Source: Melioribacteraceae bacterium | GTDB taxonomy: Bacteria; Bacteroidota; Ignavibacteria; Ignavibacteriales; Melioribacteraceae | Assembly: GCA_023230485.1 (NCBI GenBank) | Contig: JALNXG010000021.1 | Span: 1-52,362 of the forward strand | Direction of reading: 5' to 3' | Length of the DNA: 52,362 nucleotides | Part shown: in pieces, positions 33,269 through 40,960 of the stretch | Numbering within the stretch: the first letter of the stretch is position 1 | Layout: each line of letters starts with the position of its first letter | The notes under the pieces: generated by a model | What the model was told of the DNA's origin: nothing | Databases searched by the model: none | Seen by the model: only the letters and a program-made list of their open reading frames with translations | Position numbers and translations under genes: made by a program

Positions 33269-34090
33269 ATGAGTAAATTTAAGTTATATGTTGAGTATGA
33301 AGGTACGCGTTATAGCGGTTGGCAGATGCAAAAGAATAGTAAGACAGTACAAGGAAAGATTCTTGATGCGGCAGATCAGGTTTTTGGCAGAGGAAAGTGT
33401 AATTTAATGGGGTCGGGAAGGACCGATGCAGGTGTTCATGCTCTAAATCAAATCGCTCATTTGGATGTCGATACTATGCTCGGACCGGAAATTATAAGAA
33501 TGAAATTAAATGATCTTCTCCCATTTGATATAAATATTTTAGAAGTCGAGAAAACAGACAATAAATTCCATGCTCGTCATAGTGCAGAAGAAAGAAGTTA
33601 TATCTATCAGATTGCGAAAAGAAGAACCGCATTCGGAAAACCATATGTGTGGTGGATAAAGGATGATCTTGACGTTCAGAAGATGATTAAAGCCGCAGAG
33701 TTATTCGAGGGTATGAATGATTTTGCTTCTTTTTGTGATGTTGATGATGAAGAAAAATCAACTAAAGTATTATTGAATAAAATTGAATTTCTTGAAACCG
33801 ATAGTCTAATTGTAATTAGAATTTCCGGCTCACATTTTTTATGGAAGATGGTTCGTAGGATAGTAGGAATGCTTGTTGAAATAGGTAGAGGCAAGCAAAA
33901 TGAAAATGATATTCTATATTATTTAAAAAATAAAAGTAATGAACCGGCTAAATTTACAGCTCCGCCTTCGGGACTTTTTCTTGAATCTGTATTTTATGAA
34001 AAGAATCCTGTTTATCAAGAAATTAAGCCGACAATCAATCTAGTTCCGATAGTTTATAGCAAAAACAAAAAAAGTAAAAAGAGGAAATAA
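33269..34090 (+). CDS. truA: tRNA pseudouridine(38-40) synthase TruA
   Basis: This 273-residue protein begins KLYVEYEGTRYSGWQMQKN. The catalytic Asp53 is in GSGRTDAGVHALNQIAHLD. Other family motifs are FHARHSAEERSYIYQI, FASFCDVDDEEKST, and SHFLWKMVRRIVGMLVEIGRG. The C-terminus FTAPPSGLFLESVFYE is followed by a basic tail (KNKKSKKRK). It modifies uridines 38-40 in the anticodon arm. AAGGATGAT before the ATG serves as ribosome-binding site. Its stop overlaps the ATG of the amidohydrolase by one base, so the two are translationally coupled. It diverges from the acyl-CoA synthetase gene across a 67-bp gap. Confidence 0.97.
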   Translation: MSKFKLYVEYEGTRYSGWQMQKNSKTVQGKILDAADQVFGRGKCNLMGSGRTDAGVHALNQIAHLDVDTMLGPEIIRMKLNDLLPFDINILEVEKTDNKFHARHSAEERSYIYQIAKRRTAFGKPYVWWIKDDLDVQKMIKAAELFEGMNDFASFCDVDDEEKSTKVLLNKIEFLETDSLIVIRISGSHFLWKMVRRIVGMLVEIGRGKQNENDILYYLKNKSNEPAKFTAPPSGLFLESVFYEKNPVYQEIKPTINLVPIVYSKNKKSKKRK

Positions 34091-35793
34091 TGAAACTGAC
34101 AAAAATAATTTTATTGTTTGCATTAACTTCACTGCTTTTTAATTGTGGAGGTAAAAATTTGGAAAAAGCTGACCTTGTATTTATAAATGGAAAAATTGTT
34201 ACAATGGATGGTGATGTAATTTCCGAAGCTATTGCAGTAAAAGGAGATACAATTCTTGCAATTGGTTATACGGATGATATTGAAGACCATGTTGGAGACT
34301 CGACACGAGTAATTGATCTCAAAGGAAAATTTTTAATGCCTGGATTTTATGATAGCCACGCACACTTTTTAGGTCTCGGACATTCATTAATGATTTTAGA
34401 TTTAACGACTGCAAAGAATTGGGATGAGGTTGTAGCTATGGTAGCAAAGGCAGCCGATAATTCTATTCCGGGTGAATGGATTATAGGTAGAGGATGGCAT
34501 CAGGAAAAGTTCGATCCTAAACCCGAAATTAACGTGGAAGGTTATCCGGTTCATGATGGTCTTAGTAAAGCATCAAGATTAAACCCCGTACTGCTTAATC
34601 ACGCAAGCGGGCATGCAATATTTGCAAATAAAAGAGCAATGGATTTAGCTGGAATAAATAAATCCACCCCCGATCCTGCAGGTGGAAAAATTGTTCGTGA
34701 TTCACTCGGAAATGCTATTGGTGTCTTTGAAGAAAATGCTGAATTATTAGTTTCAAAATTATATGACGAATTTAAAGATAAATGGACTGGCGCACAGAAA
34801 CGTGAGTACGATCGTAAAGGATATCTATTAGCCTCCGATGAATGTATGAGAAGAGGTATTACATCGTTCCAAGATGCCGGTTCTACATTCGACGAAATTG
34901 ATCTATTAAAAGTACTCGTGGATTCAAGTCTTATAGATGTTCGACTTGATATAATGCTGCATGAACCTAATGATATATTAAAAAAGAAAATTGCCGATTA
35001 TAAAATTAAGGGTTATGGAAAAAATCATCTTACCGTAAACGGAATTAAAAAATATGCGGATGGAGCACTTGGCTCTCGAGGTGCCTGGATGCTCGAACCG
35101 TATGACGATCTTCCCGGTGCTTTAGGGCAAAACGTTACTTGGATGGAAGAATTGAAAGAGACCGCTCAAATAGCAAAGAACAATGGTTTCCAAATAATGA
35201 TTCATGCTATCGGCGATAGAGCAAATAGAGAAATCCTTAATTTATATGAATCCGTTTTAGGTAAAGACTCAAAAAATTATAGATGGAGAATTGAACATGC
35301 TCAACATCTAAATCCTTCTGATATTCTTAGATTTGGAGAGCTTGGTGTAATTGCTGCAATGCAATCGATACACTGTACTTCAGATGCTTCATTCGTAATA
35401 AAAAGAATAGGTGAGAAGAGAGCCGAAGAAGGTGCTTATGTTTGGAGAAAATTAATGGATTCAGGAGCGATAATCTCTAATGGTACAGATTCTCCAATCG
35501 AAAAAATTAATCCCATACCATGTTTTTATGCGGCAGTTACAAGGCGCACCGCCGATGGTTTACTCTTTTATCCTGCTCAAAAAATGACACGTCAAGAAGC
35601 ATTAAAAACCTATACAATTAATAGTGCTTATGCAGCATTCGAAGAAAATATTAAAGGTAGTTTGAAAGTCGGTAAACTCGCTGATTTTGTTGTGCTTTCT
35701 AATGACCTTCTAAAATGCAGCGAAGATGAGATACTTAATACCCGGGTGCTCTATACGGTAGTGGGTGGAGAAATTAAATACCAACAGAAATAA
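34090..35793 (+). CDS. Amidohydrolase family lipoprotein, YtcJ-like
   Basis: This 567-residue protein has a lipoprotein-like signal (KIILLFALTSLLFNC, Cys19). It is followed by the small beta domain DLVFINGKIVTMDGDVISEAIAVKGDTILAIG. The metal-binding first strand is MPGFYDSHAHFLGLG. Further motifs of the amidohydrolase-3 (YtcJ/NfdA) group are IIGRGWHQEKFD, VNGIKKYADGALGSRGAW, IMIHAIGDRANREIL, WRIEHAQHL, and NGTDSPIEKINPI. It probably hydrolyses amides or related bonds of small exported or scavenged molecules; the substrate is unknown. It starts within the truA stop and is followed 9 bp later by a secreted deacetylase gene. Confidence 0.9.
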   Translation: MKLTKIILLFALTSLLFNCGGKNLEKADLVFINGKIVTMDGDVISEAIAVKGDTILAIGYTDDIEDHVGDSTRVIDLKGKFLMPGFYDSHAHFLGLGHSLMILDLTTAKNWDEVVAMVAKAADNSIPGEWIIGRGWHQEKFDPKPEINVEGYPVHDGLSKASRLNPVLLNHASGHAIFANKRAMDLAGINKSTPDPAGGKIVRDSLGNAIGVFEENAELLVSKLYDEFKDKWTGAQKREYDRKGYLLASDECMRRGITSFQDAGSTFDEIDLLKVLVDSSLIDVRLDIMLHEPNDILKKKIADYKIKGYGKNHLTVNGIKKYADGALGSRGAWMLEPYDDLPGALGQNVTWMEELKETAQIAKNNGFQIMIHAIGDRANREILNLYESVLGKDSKNYRWRIEHAQHLNPSDILRFGELGVIAAMQSIHCTSDASFVIKRIGEKRAEEGAYVWRKLMDSGAIISNGTDSPIEKINPIPCFYAAVTRRTADGLLFYPAQKMTRQEALKTYTINSAYAAFEENIKGSLKVGKLADFVVLSNDLLKCSEDEILNTRVLYTVVGGEIKYQQK

Positions 35794-35802
35794 GAGGAGT
35801 GA

Positions 35803-36738
35803 ATGAAAAATATATTATTCTTATTGCTTTTTAGCAGTGTAATTATGTCGCAAACAAATAAAGATATGTGCGTAACGATAGATGATTTGCCATTTCAGCA
35901 AAATGGGACTACATCTATCGAAATGCAAAATTATTATACACAAAAACTTCTAAATAAATTGACTTCTGCTAAAATTCCGGCAGTCGGTTTTGTTAATGAA
36001 AATAAATTGGAAACAGATGGAAAGTTAAATCCGGCTAAATTAGAGTTACTGAAATTATGGCTTGATTCGGGATTAGAATTAGGGAATCATACATATTCCC
36101 ATAAGGGTTTGCATAATTCGAGTGTTGCAGAATTTGAAGCGGATATATTAAGAGGTGAAACTCACATTAAGCCGATGATTAAAGAAGCAGGAAGCCGGCT
36201 CCGGTATTTTCGTCATCCTTATCTTCATACGGGAAGAAGTATAGAGATTAAAGATAGCGTTAATAATTTCCTGCAAGAAAACGGTTATATAGTTGCCTCT
36301 GTTACCATCGATAATTCAGAATGGATTTATGCCTTTTCATATCAGAAAGCAATGTTTGCCGGAGATTCGCTAATGATGAAGGAAATTGCCGCAGAATATA
36401 TTCCTTATATGATTGATAAAATTAAGTTTTACGAGAGGCAGTCGGATAAACTTTTCGGCAGAAATATTAAGCATATTTTGCTCATTCACTCTAATGCACT
36501 TAATGCTGATTATATCGATCTCCTTTTATCGCAGATTAAAAAAGAGGGATACAATTTTATTTCGCTTGAAGAAACATTAAGAGACGAAGTTTTTTTATTA
36601 CCCGATAAATTTACGGGAGGTGCGGGTATCTCTTGGATTGACCGATGGGCATTAGCCAAAGGAATGAAAAAAGATTTCTTTGCGGGCGAGCCAAGAATAA
36701 GTAGCCGTATATCGGAATATTCAGGATATAAGGAATAA
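35803..36738 (+). CDS. Secreted polysaccharide deacetylase (CE4/NodB fold)
   Basis: This 311-residue protein has a signal peptide (NILFLLLFSSVIMSQ). NodB homology motifs are present: MCVTIDDLPFQ with Asp27-Asp28 (general base and metal ligand), LGNHTYSHKGLHN with the two metal-binding His residues, YFRHPYLHTGRS, and HILLIHSNALNADYIDLLL near the end. The fold removes acetyl groups from N-acetylated glycans such as peptidoglycan or chitin-like polymers. The C-terminal extension (FTGGAGISWIDRWALAKGMK) is not a standard CE4 part. GAGGAG just before the ATG is a strong ribosome-binding site. It is the third gene of the truA operon. Confidence 0.88.
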   Translation: MKNILFLLLFSSVIMSQTNKDMCVTIDDLPFQQNGTTSIEMQNYYTQKLLNKLTSAKIPAVGFVNENKLETDGKLNPAKLELLKLWLDSGLELGNHTYSHKGLHNSSVAEFEADILRGETHIKPMIKEAGSRLRYFRHPYLHTGRSIEIKDSVNNFLQENGYIVASVTIDNSEWIYAFSYQKAMFAGDSLMMKEIAAEYIPYMIDKIKFYERQSDKLFGRNIKHILLIHSNALNADYIDLLLSQIKKEGYNFISLEETLRDEVFLLPDKFTGGAGISWIDRWALAKGMKKDFFAGEPRISSRISEYSGYKE

Positions 36739-36769
36739 AATTATTGGTATTATTAAGAGAGTATAAGAG

Positions 36770-37699
36770 ATGAATATTTTTGAAAATAATCCGATCGTAC
36801 CGATTCAGAAAATTACTTTTCCTGGAAATGATATACCTGTGAATGTATTTATGAAACGTGATGATCTAACAGATATTTTCATATCAGGAAATAAATACTA
36901 TAAATTAAAGTACAACGTTCAATATGCACTAGAAAATAATATTAAACGATTAATTTCCTTCGGAGGTGCATACTCGAATCATATACATGCTTTCTCGTAT
37001 GTCTGCAGACTTTTTGGTTTCGAGGGAATAGGAATAATTAGAGGTGAGCTTACTTATCCAATAAATCCCACTCTAAAATTTGCTTCAGAAAACGGAATGA
37101 AAATAGAGTATGTTTCGAGAAGTGAATACCGGCTAAAGCACACAGATGAATTTAAGTCGAAACTGAAAGAAAAGTATGGTGAATTTCTTTATGTGCCTGA
37201 AGGTGGAAGTAACGATCTTGCAATTAAAGGTGCGGTTGAAATTTTAGATAATATTGATATTGAATATGATTATGTTGCTCTTGCCGCCGGAACGGGCGGC
37301 ACAGCAGCAGGTGTTATTTCTTCTTTAAAAGGAGAAAAATTTGTTTATGTTTTTCCTGTATTAAAAGGTTCAGAATTTCTTAGAGGCGAAATAACTAATT
37401 TTGTTAATCTTCATTCCTTTGCAACATATAATAATTTTGATTTGATAAAGGATTATCATTTCGGAGGATATGCAAAAACGAAACCTGAATTATTCGATTT
37501 TATTGATGAGTTTTATAATTTGAATGATATTCATCTTGACCCTGTATATACAGGTAAAATGATGTTCGGATTAAATGAATCGATTAAATCGGGATTAATT
37601 CCTGAAGGAAAAACCGTTCTTGCAATTCACACCGGCGGGCTGCAGGGAATAGAAGGAATGAAGCATAGATTGGGTAATCAACCAGAAAATTATTTTTAA
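36770..37699 (+). CDS. PLP-dependent D-cysteine desulfhydrase / ACC deaminase-like enzyme
   Basis: This 309-residue fold-type II PLP enzyme begins NPIVPIQKITFPGNDIPVNV-FMKRDDLTD. The Schiff-base Lys42 is in SGNKYYKLKYN, replacing the common GNKxRKL with YY. Next come LISFGGAYSNHIHAFSYVC, where Ser-Asn-His is the substrate motif, YVPEGGSNDLAIKGAVEI, and the phosphate-binding loop AAGTGGTAAGVISS. The family includes ACC deaminase and D-cysteine desulfhydrase; sequence alone does not separate them. It lies 31 bp after the deacetylase and converges on the thioesterase gene 9 bp downstream. Confidence 0.85.
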   Translation: MNIFENNPIVPIQKITFPGNDIPVNVFMKRDDLTDIFISGNKYYKLKYNVQYALENNIKRLISFGGAYSNHIHAFSYVCRLFGFEGIGIIRGELTYPINPTLKFASENGMKIEYVSRSEYRLKHTDEFKSKLKEKYGEFLYVPEGGSNDLAIKGAVEILDNIDIEYDYVALAAGTGGTAAGVISSLKGEKFVYVFPVLKGSEFLRGEITNFVNLHSFATYNNFDLIKDYHFGGYAKTKPELFDFIDEFYNLNDIHLDPVYTGKMMFGLNESIKSGLIPEGKTVLAIHTGGLQGIEGMKHRLGNQPENYF

Positions 37700-37708
37700 T
37701 AGATTGTT

Positions 37709-38206
37709 TTAACGAGCTTTTCCCAATGCGGTAAAATTCCCTTCCATTACAGCAATTAGTTCATTATTACAATATAATTCAGCGCGCATAATTTTTTTTG
37801 CTTTTCCTCTAAGAGCAAAATCATCTTTGAATTGCTGCCAAGAAGATTCATCTAATGAAGAACAGCGTGCTTCAAATTCACCTCGTGCCGGTTTCAAAAA
37901 TTTTGTATCGCTTTCTTGAATTACTAATGTACCCGGTACTGAATCCTCCACCATTTTCTGATGTAGTAAAGCCCAACATGAGACAATTCCTAAAGTAGAG
38001 ATACTTCCGCCGAAAACAGTTCCGTAATGATTACCATTTGGCTTTAAGGGTGCGGAGACAATAATTGAATATGGAGTTAGTTCTTTTATAGAAATATCTA
38101 AATAATCGGTCATAGGAATATTATAGCGAATGAAGTTTTCTAATTCCTTTGCCTTTAATTTTAATCGATTTTTTTCTTCAATTATATTTTTGTTTTGAAC
38201 AAACAC
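37709..38206 (-). CDS. YiiD C-domain-like thioesterase (hotdog fold)
   Basis: This 165-residue protein has an N-terminal helical part (ENRLKLKAKELENFIRYNIP). A hotdog domain follows: MDYLDISIKEL-type strand, VSAPLKPNGNHYGTVFGGSISTLGIVSCWALL, LVIQESDTKFLKPARGEFEARCS, and NNELIAVMEGNFTAL. The GTVFGGS helix start is the usual substrate-tunnel motif. The pattern matches the putative thioesterase domain found alone or at the C-terminus of YiiD. It probably hydrolyses an acyl-CoA or acyl-ACP. Single-gene unit, convergent with the PLP deaminase gene. Confidence 0.78.
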   Translation of the reverse strand: MFVQNKNIIEEKNRLKLKAKELENFIRYNIPMTDYLDISIKELTPYSIIVSAPLKPNGNHYGTVFGGSISTLGIVSCWALLHQKMVEDSVPGTLVIQESDTKFLKPARGEFEARCSSLDESSWQQFKDDFALRGKAKKIMRAELYCNNELIAVMEGNFTALGKAR

Positions 38207-38391
38207 AACATTCCCTCTAATTTACGTCTCCATTATAAGACATAAAGTCCAATTATTCCACCTATAAGAAAAAAAATCTGTACTCAAATTATCCTATAGG
38301 CATTATTTTACTAAGGACCCAATTGCCATAGAATAACCAAACCACTCTGAAAATTCTCACCTTTTTGGTTAAATTTCTTATAAAAAAAATC

Positions 38392-38410
38392 CCCGCATTA
38401 AATACGGGGA
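38392..38410 (-). terminator. Intrinsic terminator of the 263-aa protein gene
   Basis: CCCCGCATTAAATACGGGG folds into an 8-bp stem (five G-C pairs, one G-T wobble, two A-T) with a 3-base loop. In minus orientation it is followed by ATTTTTTTT. It lies about 40 bp after the stop codon of the gene ending at 38449. Confidence 0.88.
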
Positions 38411-38448
38411 CAGTAAAATTGTACTAAAAAAATCCGAATAGAGAATGG

Positions 38449-39240
38449 CTATCTTACGTTTTTCCACCAAGAGTAATATCTATTTTCGAGTTCGTTAATA
38501 GATGGCATTGGGAAGAATTTAATTTCATCATCACCAAAGAACCAGAAACCATGACGCACTAATTTATATGATAAATCGCGCAATAAGCTCCCTAATGTTA
38601 ATGTTTTTGTAAGTTTTTCCGGTTGATCTCTTAATTCTGCTAAACAGTCATAAATACGATAAGGATTAACGCCCGGAAGTTCGATATTAAATATTTCTTT
38701 ATTCTTATTTACTTGAATAAAGTTTTCTATATCAAATTCGATTTGAGTAAAACATATTTTAGGAGCACCCTTTGATTTCGTACCGGTAGTAATAAACTTA
38801 CCAAACTCTCTCTGATCCTTAGTAGAAGCTACAAGTGTTTCAAGCGGAGCAATCTCTTGATAAACACGGATTTTCCCGGGCTCATTATAAGCCGTATATT
38901 CTTCCGATTGGATAGGCAAAACTTTTCCGTTTGTAGTAACAAGATAAAGAGTTTGAATTGCGGATAAATCGATATTTTCTAAAACATTATAAGATGAGAT
39001 AAATTTAGTTTTTTTTGGCTGACCATCATCATGCGAGATAGTTTGTGCGACGTATTTATCAATATCGAAATAGTTATTTCTGAAATTTATATCAATTTCA
39101 GCGAAGATTACTTTGCCGCTGAAATGTTTTGCGCTGCCAATTGTATAATGTTCGCCGAATTGCTCCGGTTCAAGTTGCGATGCTACTAATGCGTTGATTG
39201 GAAAGACTATCATATATAAATGTTTTTCGTATGACGTCAT
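38449..39240 (-). CDS. Conserved-looking cytoplasmic protein of unknown function (263 aa)
   Basis: This 263-residue protein has no signal peptide or membrane helix. Recognisable stretches are hydrophobic and aromatic strands (KHLYMIVFPINALVASQLEP; GSAKHFSGKVIFAEIDINF) and a polar middle with IQTLYLVTTNGKVLPIQSEEY. Later parts are FGKFITTGTKSKGAPKICFTQIEFD and a C-terminal region FWFFGDDEIKFFPMPSINEL then RYYSWWKNVR. I do not recognise a family. It has its own promoter region and an intrinsic terminator, so it is a single-gene unit. It reads away from the DUF6132 redox cassette across a 105-bp gap. Codon and base use look like the neighbours, so it does not appear recently acquired. Confidence 0.75.
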   Translation of the reverse strand: MTSYEKHLYMIVFPINALVASQLEPEQFGEHYTIGSAKHFSGKVIFAEIDINFRNNYFDIDKYVAQTISHDDGQPKKTKFISSYNVLENIDLSAIQTLYLVTTNGKVLPIQSEEYTAYNEPGKIRVYQEIAPLETLVASTKDQREFGKFITTGTKSKGAPKICFTQIEFDIENFIQVNKNKEIFNIELPGVNPYRIYDCLAELRDQPEKLTKTLTLGSLLRDLSYKLVRHGFWFFGDDEIKFFPMPSINELENRYYSWWKNVR

Positions 39241-39345
39241 TTGCAGCTCCGCTCTTAATTATTAAAATTATTTATCATAAAGTATCAAATCAACTATATA
39301 AGAGCAAGGATTAGTACTGAAACTAATTAATAAATTTAGCATCTA

Positions 39346-39597
39346 ATGGAAAATAGAAAATTAATTAGAAAAGAGAATCTTTCTGTGAATTATAAAATTG
39401 TATTTAAAAAAAGTTTTCCGGTTCTACTCGGAGCTATGTTGGGATATTCTTACTACTATTTTATCGGATGCACCAGTGGCACTTGTCCTATTACTAGCAA
39501 TCCGTGGATTTCTACAATGTATGGTGCATTAATTGGTTTAGTTTATGTTTTACCATTATCGAAGAGAAAGGAACAAAAAAGTGAATCAGATAGTTGA
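39346..39597 (+). CDS. DUF6132 family small membrane protein
   Basis: This 83-residue protein has two membrane helices (about 24-41 and 56-71). They are joined by the conserved loop GCTSGTCPITSNPW containing Cys42 and Cys47. Basic residues at both ends (KKS before helix 1, SKRKEQK after helix 2) put both termini in the cytoplasm and the two cysteines on the periplasmic side. This matches the DUF6132 pattern, whose function is unknown. It starts a three-gene cassette and overlaps the next gene by 17 bp. There is no obvious ribosome-binding site before the ATG. Confidence 0.8.
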   Translation: MENRKLIRKENLSVNYKIVFKKSFPVLLGAMLGYSYYYFIGCTSGTCPITSNPWISTMYGALIGLVYVLPLSKRKEQKSESDS

Positions 39598-39802
39598 AAT
39601 TAAAAAAGAAATAGAGATTGAAGACCTCATTAAAGAGCTTCCGGAAGCTGTCGCCTATTTAATGGAGATGAATATTAGATGTTTAAGATGTGGCGAGCCA
39701 ATTTGGGGCTCATTAGAAAACGCTTGCAAAGAAAAAGGATTTTCTGATAAAGAAATTTCTATCTTTGTAGATGACCTTAATAAATTATTGAATAAAAAAT
39801 AA
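39581..39802 (+). CDS. DUF1858 redox-disulfide domain protein
   Basis: I place the start at GTG 39581, giving 73 residues; GGA lies 9 bases upstream. The frame extends further 5' to an ATG at 39545, but that would add an implausible leader inside the upstream gene. The protein is a single DUF1858 (hybrid-cluster-protein-associated disulfide) domain: IEIEDLIKELPEAVAYLMEM, then NIRCLRCGEPIWGSLENACK with the Cys-x-x-Cys pair, and DKEISIFVDDLNKLL. It is cytoplasmic. The domain is thought to take part in redox or metal chemistry, but no activity is established. It sits between a DUF6132 gene and a thioredoxin-like gene. Confidence 0.85.
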   Translation: MNQIVEIKKEIEIEDLIKELPEAVAYLMEMNIRCLRCGEPIWGSLENACKEKGFSDKEISIFVDDLNKLLNKK

Positions 39803-39814
39803 GGATTGGAAATA

Positions 39815-40414
39815 ATGGTTGATAAAAATAAATCAAAAAATAATGAGCCATCTGGCTTATCGAAAAAACAAAAGAACTGGATTTATACCGGTTTTTTTGT
39901 CGGTTTAATAGTCGTGTTATTTGTACTTAATAATACCGGATCAGAACCGGATAAAGGTCCGTATCCTCCAAATTACTTAGCAGCTTCAGAGCCACAGAGC
40001 AAATCATCACCGGCACCTGATTTTAATTTACCCACTTCAGATGGAAAAACGCTAAAATTATCCGACTTAAAAGGTAAAGTAGTAATAATCGATTTTTGGG
40101 CTACTTGGTGTCCACCATGTCGTAAAGGAATTCCTGATTTAATTGCTCTTAAGAAAAAATATGCGAGTAAAGGTGTAGAGATTATCGGAATTTCGACCGA
40201 TTCTGATACCAAAGATAAAGTCGTTCCTTTCATAAAGGAATATGGAATAAATTATCCGATTGTTTATGGCAATATGGGTGTATATCAATCTTATGGTGGA
40301 ATTAGAGCGATCCCTACATCATTTATAATTGATAAGAAAGGTTCTGTTGTAGCTATGCACGAAGGACTAGTTTCGATGTCAGTTTACGAAAACCACATTA
40401 AAGAATTATTATAG
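39815..40414 (+). CDS. TlpA/ResA-like membrane-anchored thioredoxin
   Basis: I choose the ATG at 39815 (199 residues), with AAGGA 9 bases upstream, over an in-frame TTG at 39806. A basic cytoplasmic N-terminus leads into one membrane helix (WIYTGFFVGLIVVLFVL). A Pro-rich linker and a periplasmic thioredoxin domain follow: APDFNLPTSDGKTLKLSDLK, active site IIDFWATWCPPCRKGIP, GVEIIGISTD, and the cis-Pro loop GIRAIPTSFII. Proteins of this type reduce periplasmic disulfides, for example in cytochrome c maturation, or serve other thiol exchange. With the two upstream genes it forms a cassette in which every product has paired cysteines. A good hairpin follows the stop. Confidence 0.93.
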   Translation: MVDKNKSKNNEPSGLSKKQKNWIYTGFFVGLIVVLFVLNNTGSEPDKGPYPPNYLAASEPQSKSSPAPDFNLPTSDGKTLKLSDLKGKVVIIDFWATWCPPCRKGIPDLIALKKKYASKGVEIIGISTDSDTKDKVVPFIKEYGINYPIVYGNMGVYQSYGGIRAIPTSFIIDKKGSVVAMHEGLVSMSVYENHIKELL

Positions 40415-40422
40415 TTATATTA

Positions 40423-40453
40423 AGCAGGCACTAACAAACCTTTAGTGCCTGCT
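40423..40453 (+). terminator. Terminator hairpin of the redox cassette
   Basis: AGCAGGCACTAA (40423-40434) pairs with TTAGTGCCTGCT (40442-40453), a perfect 12-bp stem with a 7-base loop, 9 bp after the thioredoxin stop. It is followed by AATTTAT, a poor U-tract, so termination may be partial. On the minus side it also follows the open frame downstream of the DUF971 gene. Confidence 0.7.
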
Positions 40454-40472
40454 AATTTATATTCACAAAGTT

Positions 40473-40598
40473 TTACCAGAATTCATTTCCAACTTTTTTA
40501 CCTGATAATATTTCTTCGTGAAGATTAGATTCATTAATTGCAGAAACTAATTTTTCTAACCAATTTCTGACTTTTCGGTCATTACAGCTTTTTTCTTT
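40473..40598 (-). pseudogene. In-frame coding-like continuation of DUF971 after its stop
   Basis: Directly after the DUF971 TAA (40599-40601), the same frame stays open for 41 codons to a TAA at 40473-40475. The conceptual product runs KEKSCNDRKVRNWLEKLVSA and ends in SGKKVGNEFW. It has no start codon of its own and no ribosome-binding site. The composition (two Trp, mixed charges, a Gly-rich turn) looks protein-like rather than random. It may be the lost C-terminus of a longer ancestral protein, a readthrough extension, or chance. Confidence 0.3.
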
Positions 40599-40946
40599 TT
40601 ATTTATTATCAATGTCCTTGCGGAGATTGGTTTTTATATCGATTAAATCCCCCATTTGAACAAGAAGATCCCACGAATAAATACCATCATCATTACCATC
40701 TTTCCATTTTATTTGGATTCCATAATTGCCCACTTTATCAATCTTCTCAATTTCATATTTTCCCGGTTTATCCGGACCTGCAGGTGGCGGTGGATAATGT
40801 TTCCACATAATCGTTTCCCCTTTATTTCCGGCATCGGGGGATTCATCTCTTAAAAACTTCAATGGAAATCGATGAACAAAGTCATTATCCCAAACTATCT
40901 CCAGTATCGATTCATCTTTGTGTAATTTTATCTTCTTTGGTTTCAT
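40599..40946 (-). CDS. DUF971 domain protein
   Basis: This 115-residue single-domain protein matches DUF971, the N-terminal domain also found in gamma-butyrobetaine hydroxylase. It has LEIVWDNDFVHRFPLKFLRDESPDAGN, then EIEKIDKVGNYGIQIKWKDGNDDGIYSWDLLVQ. The pattern W.DG...G.YSW.LL is the family signature. Stand-alone members are linked in some bacteria to iron-sulfur cluster assembly or scaffold functions, but the role is not settled. An insert rich in Pro (MWKHYPPPPAGPDKPGKY) interrupts the central part. The gene lies 14 bp after the pyrimidine-nucleoside phosphorylase gene and is probably co-transcribed. Confidence 0.85.
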   Translation of the reverse strand: MKPKKIKLHKDESILEIVWDNDFVHRFPLKFLRDESPDAGNKGETIMWKHYPPPPAGPDKPGKYEIEKIDKVGNYGIQIKWKDGNDDGIYSWDLLVQMGDLIDIKTNLRKDIDNK

Positions 40947-40960
40947 TTTATAAATCCTTC

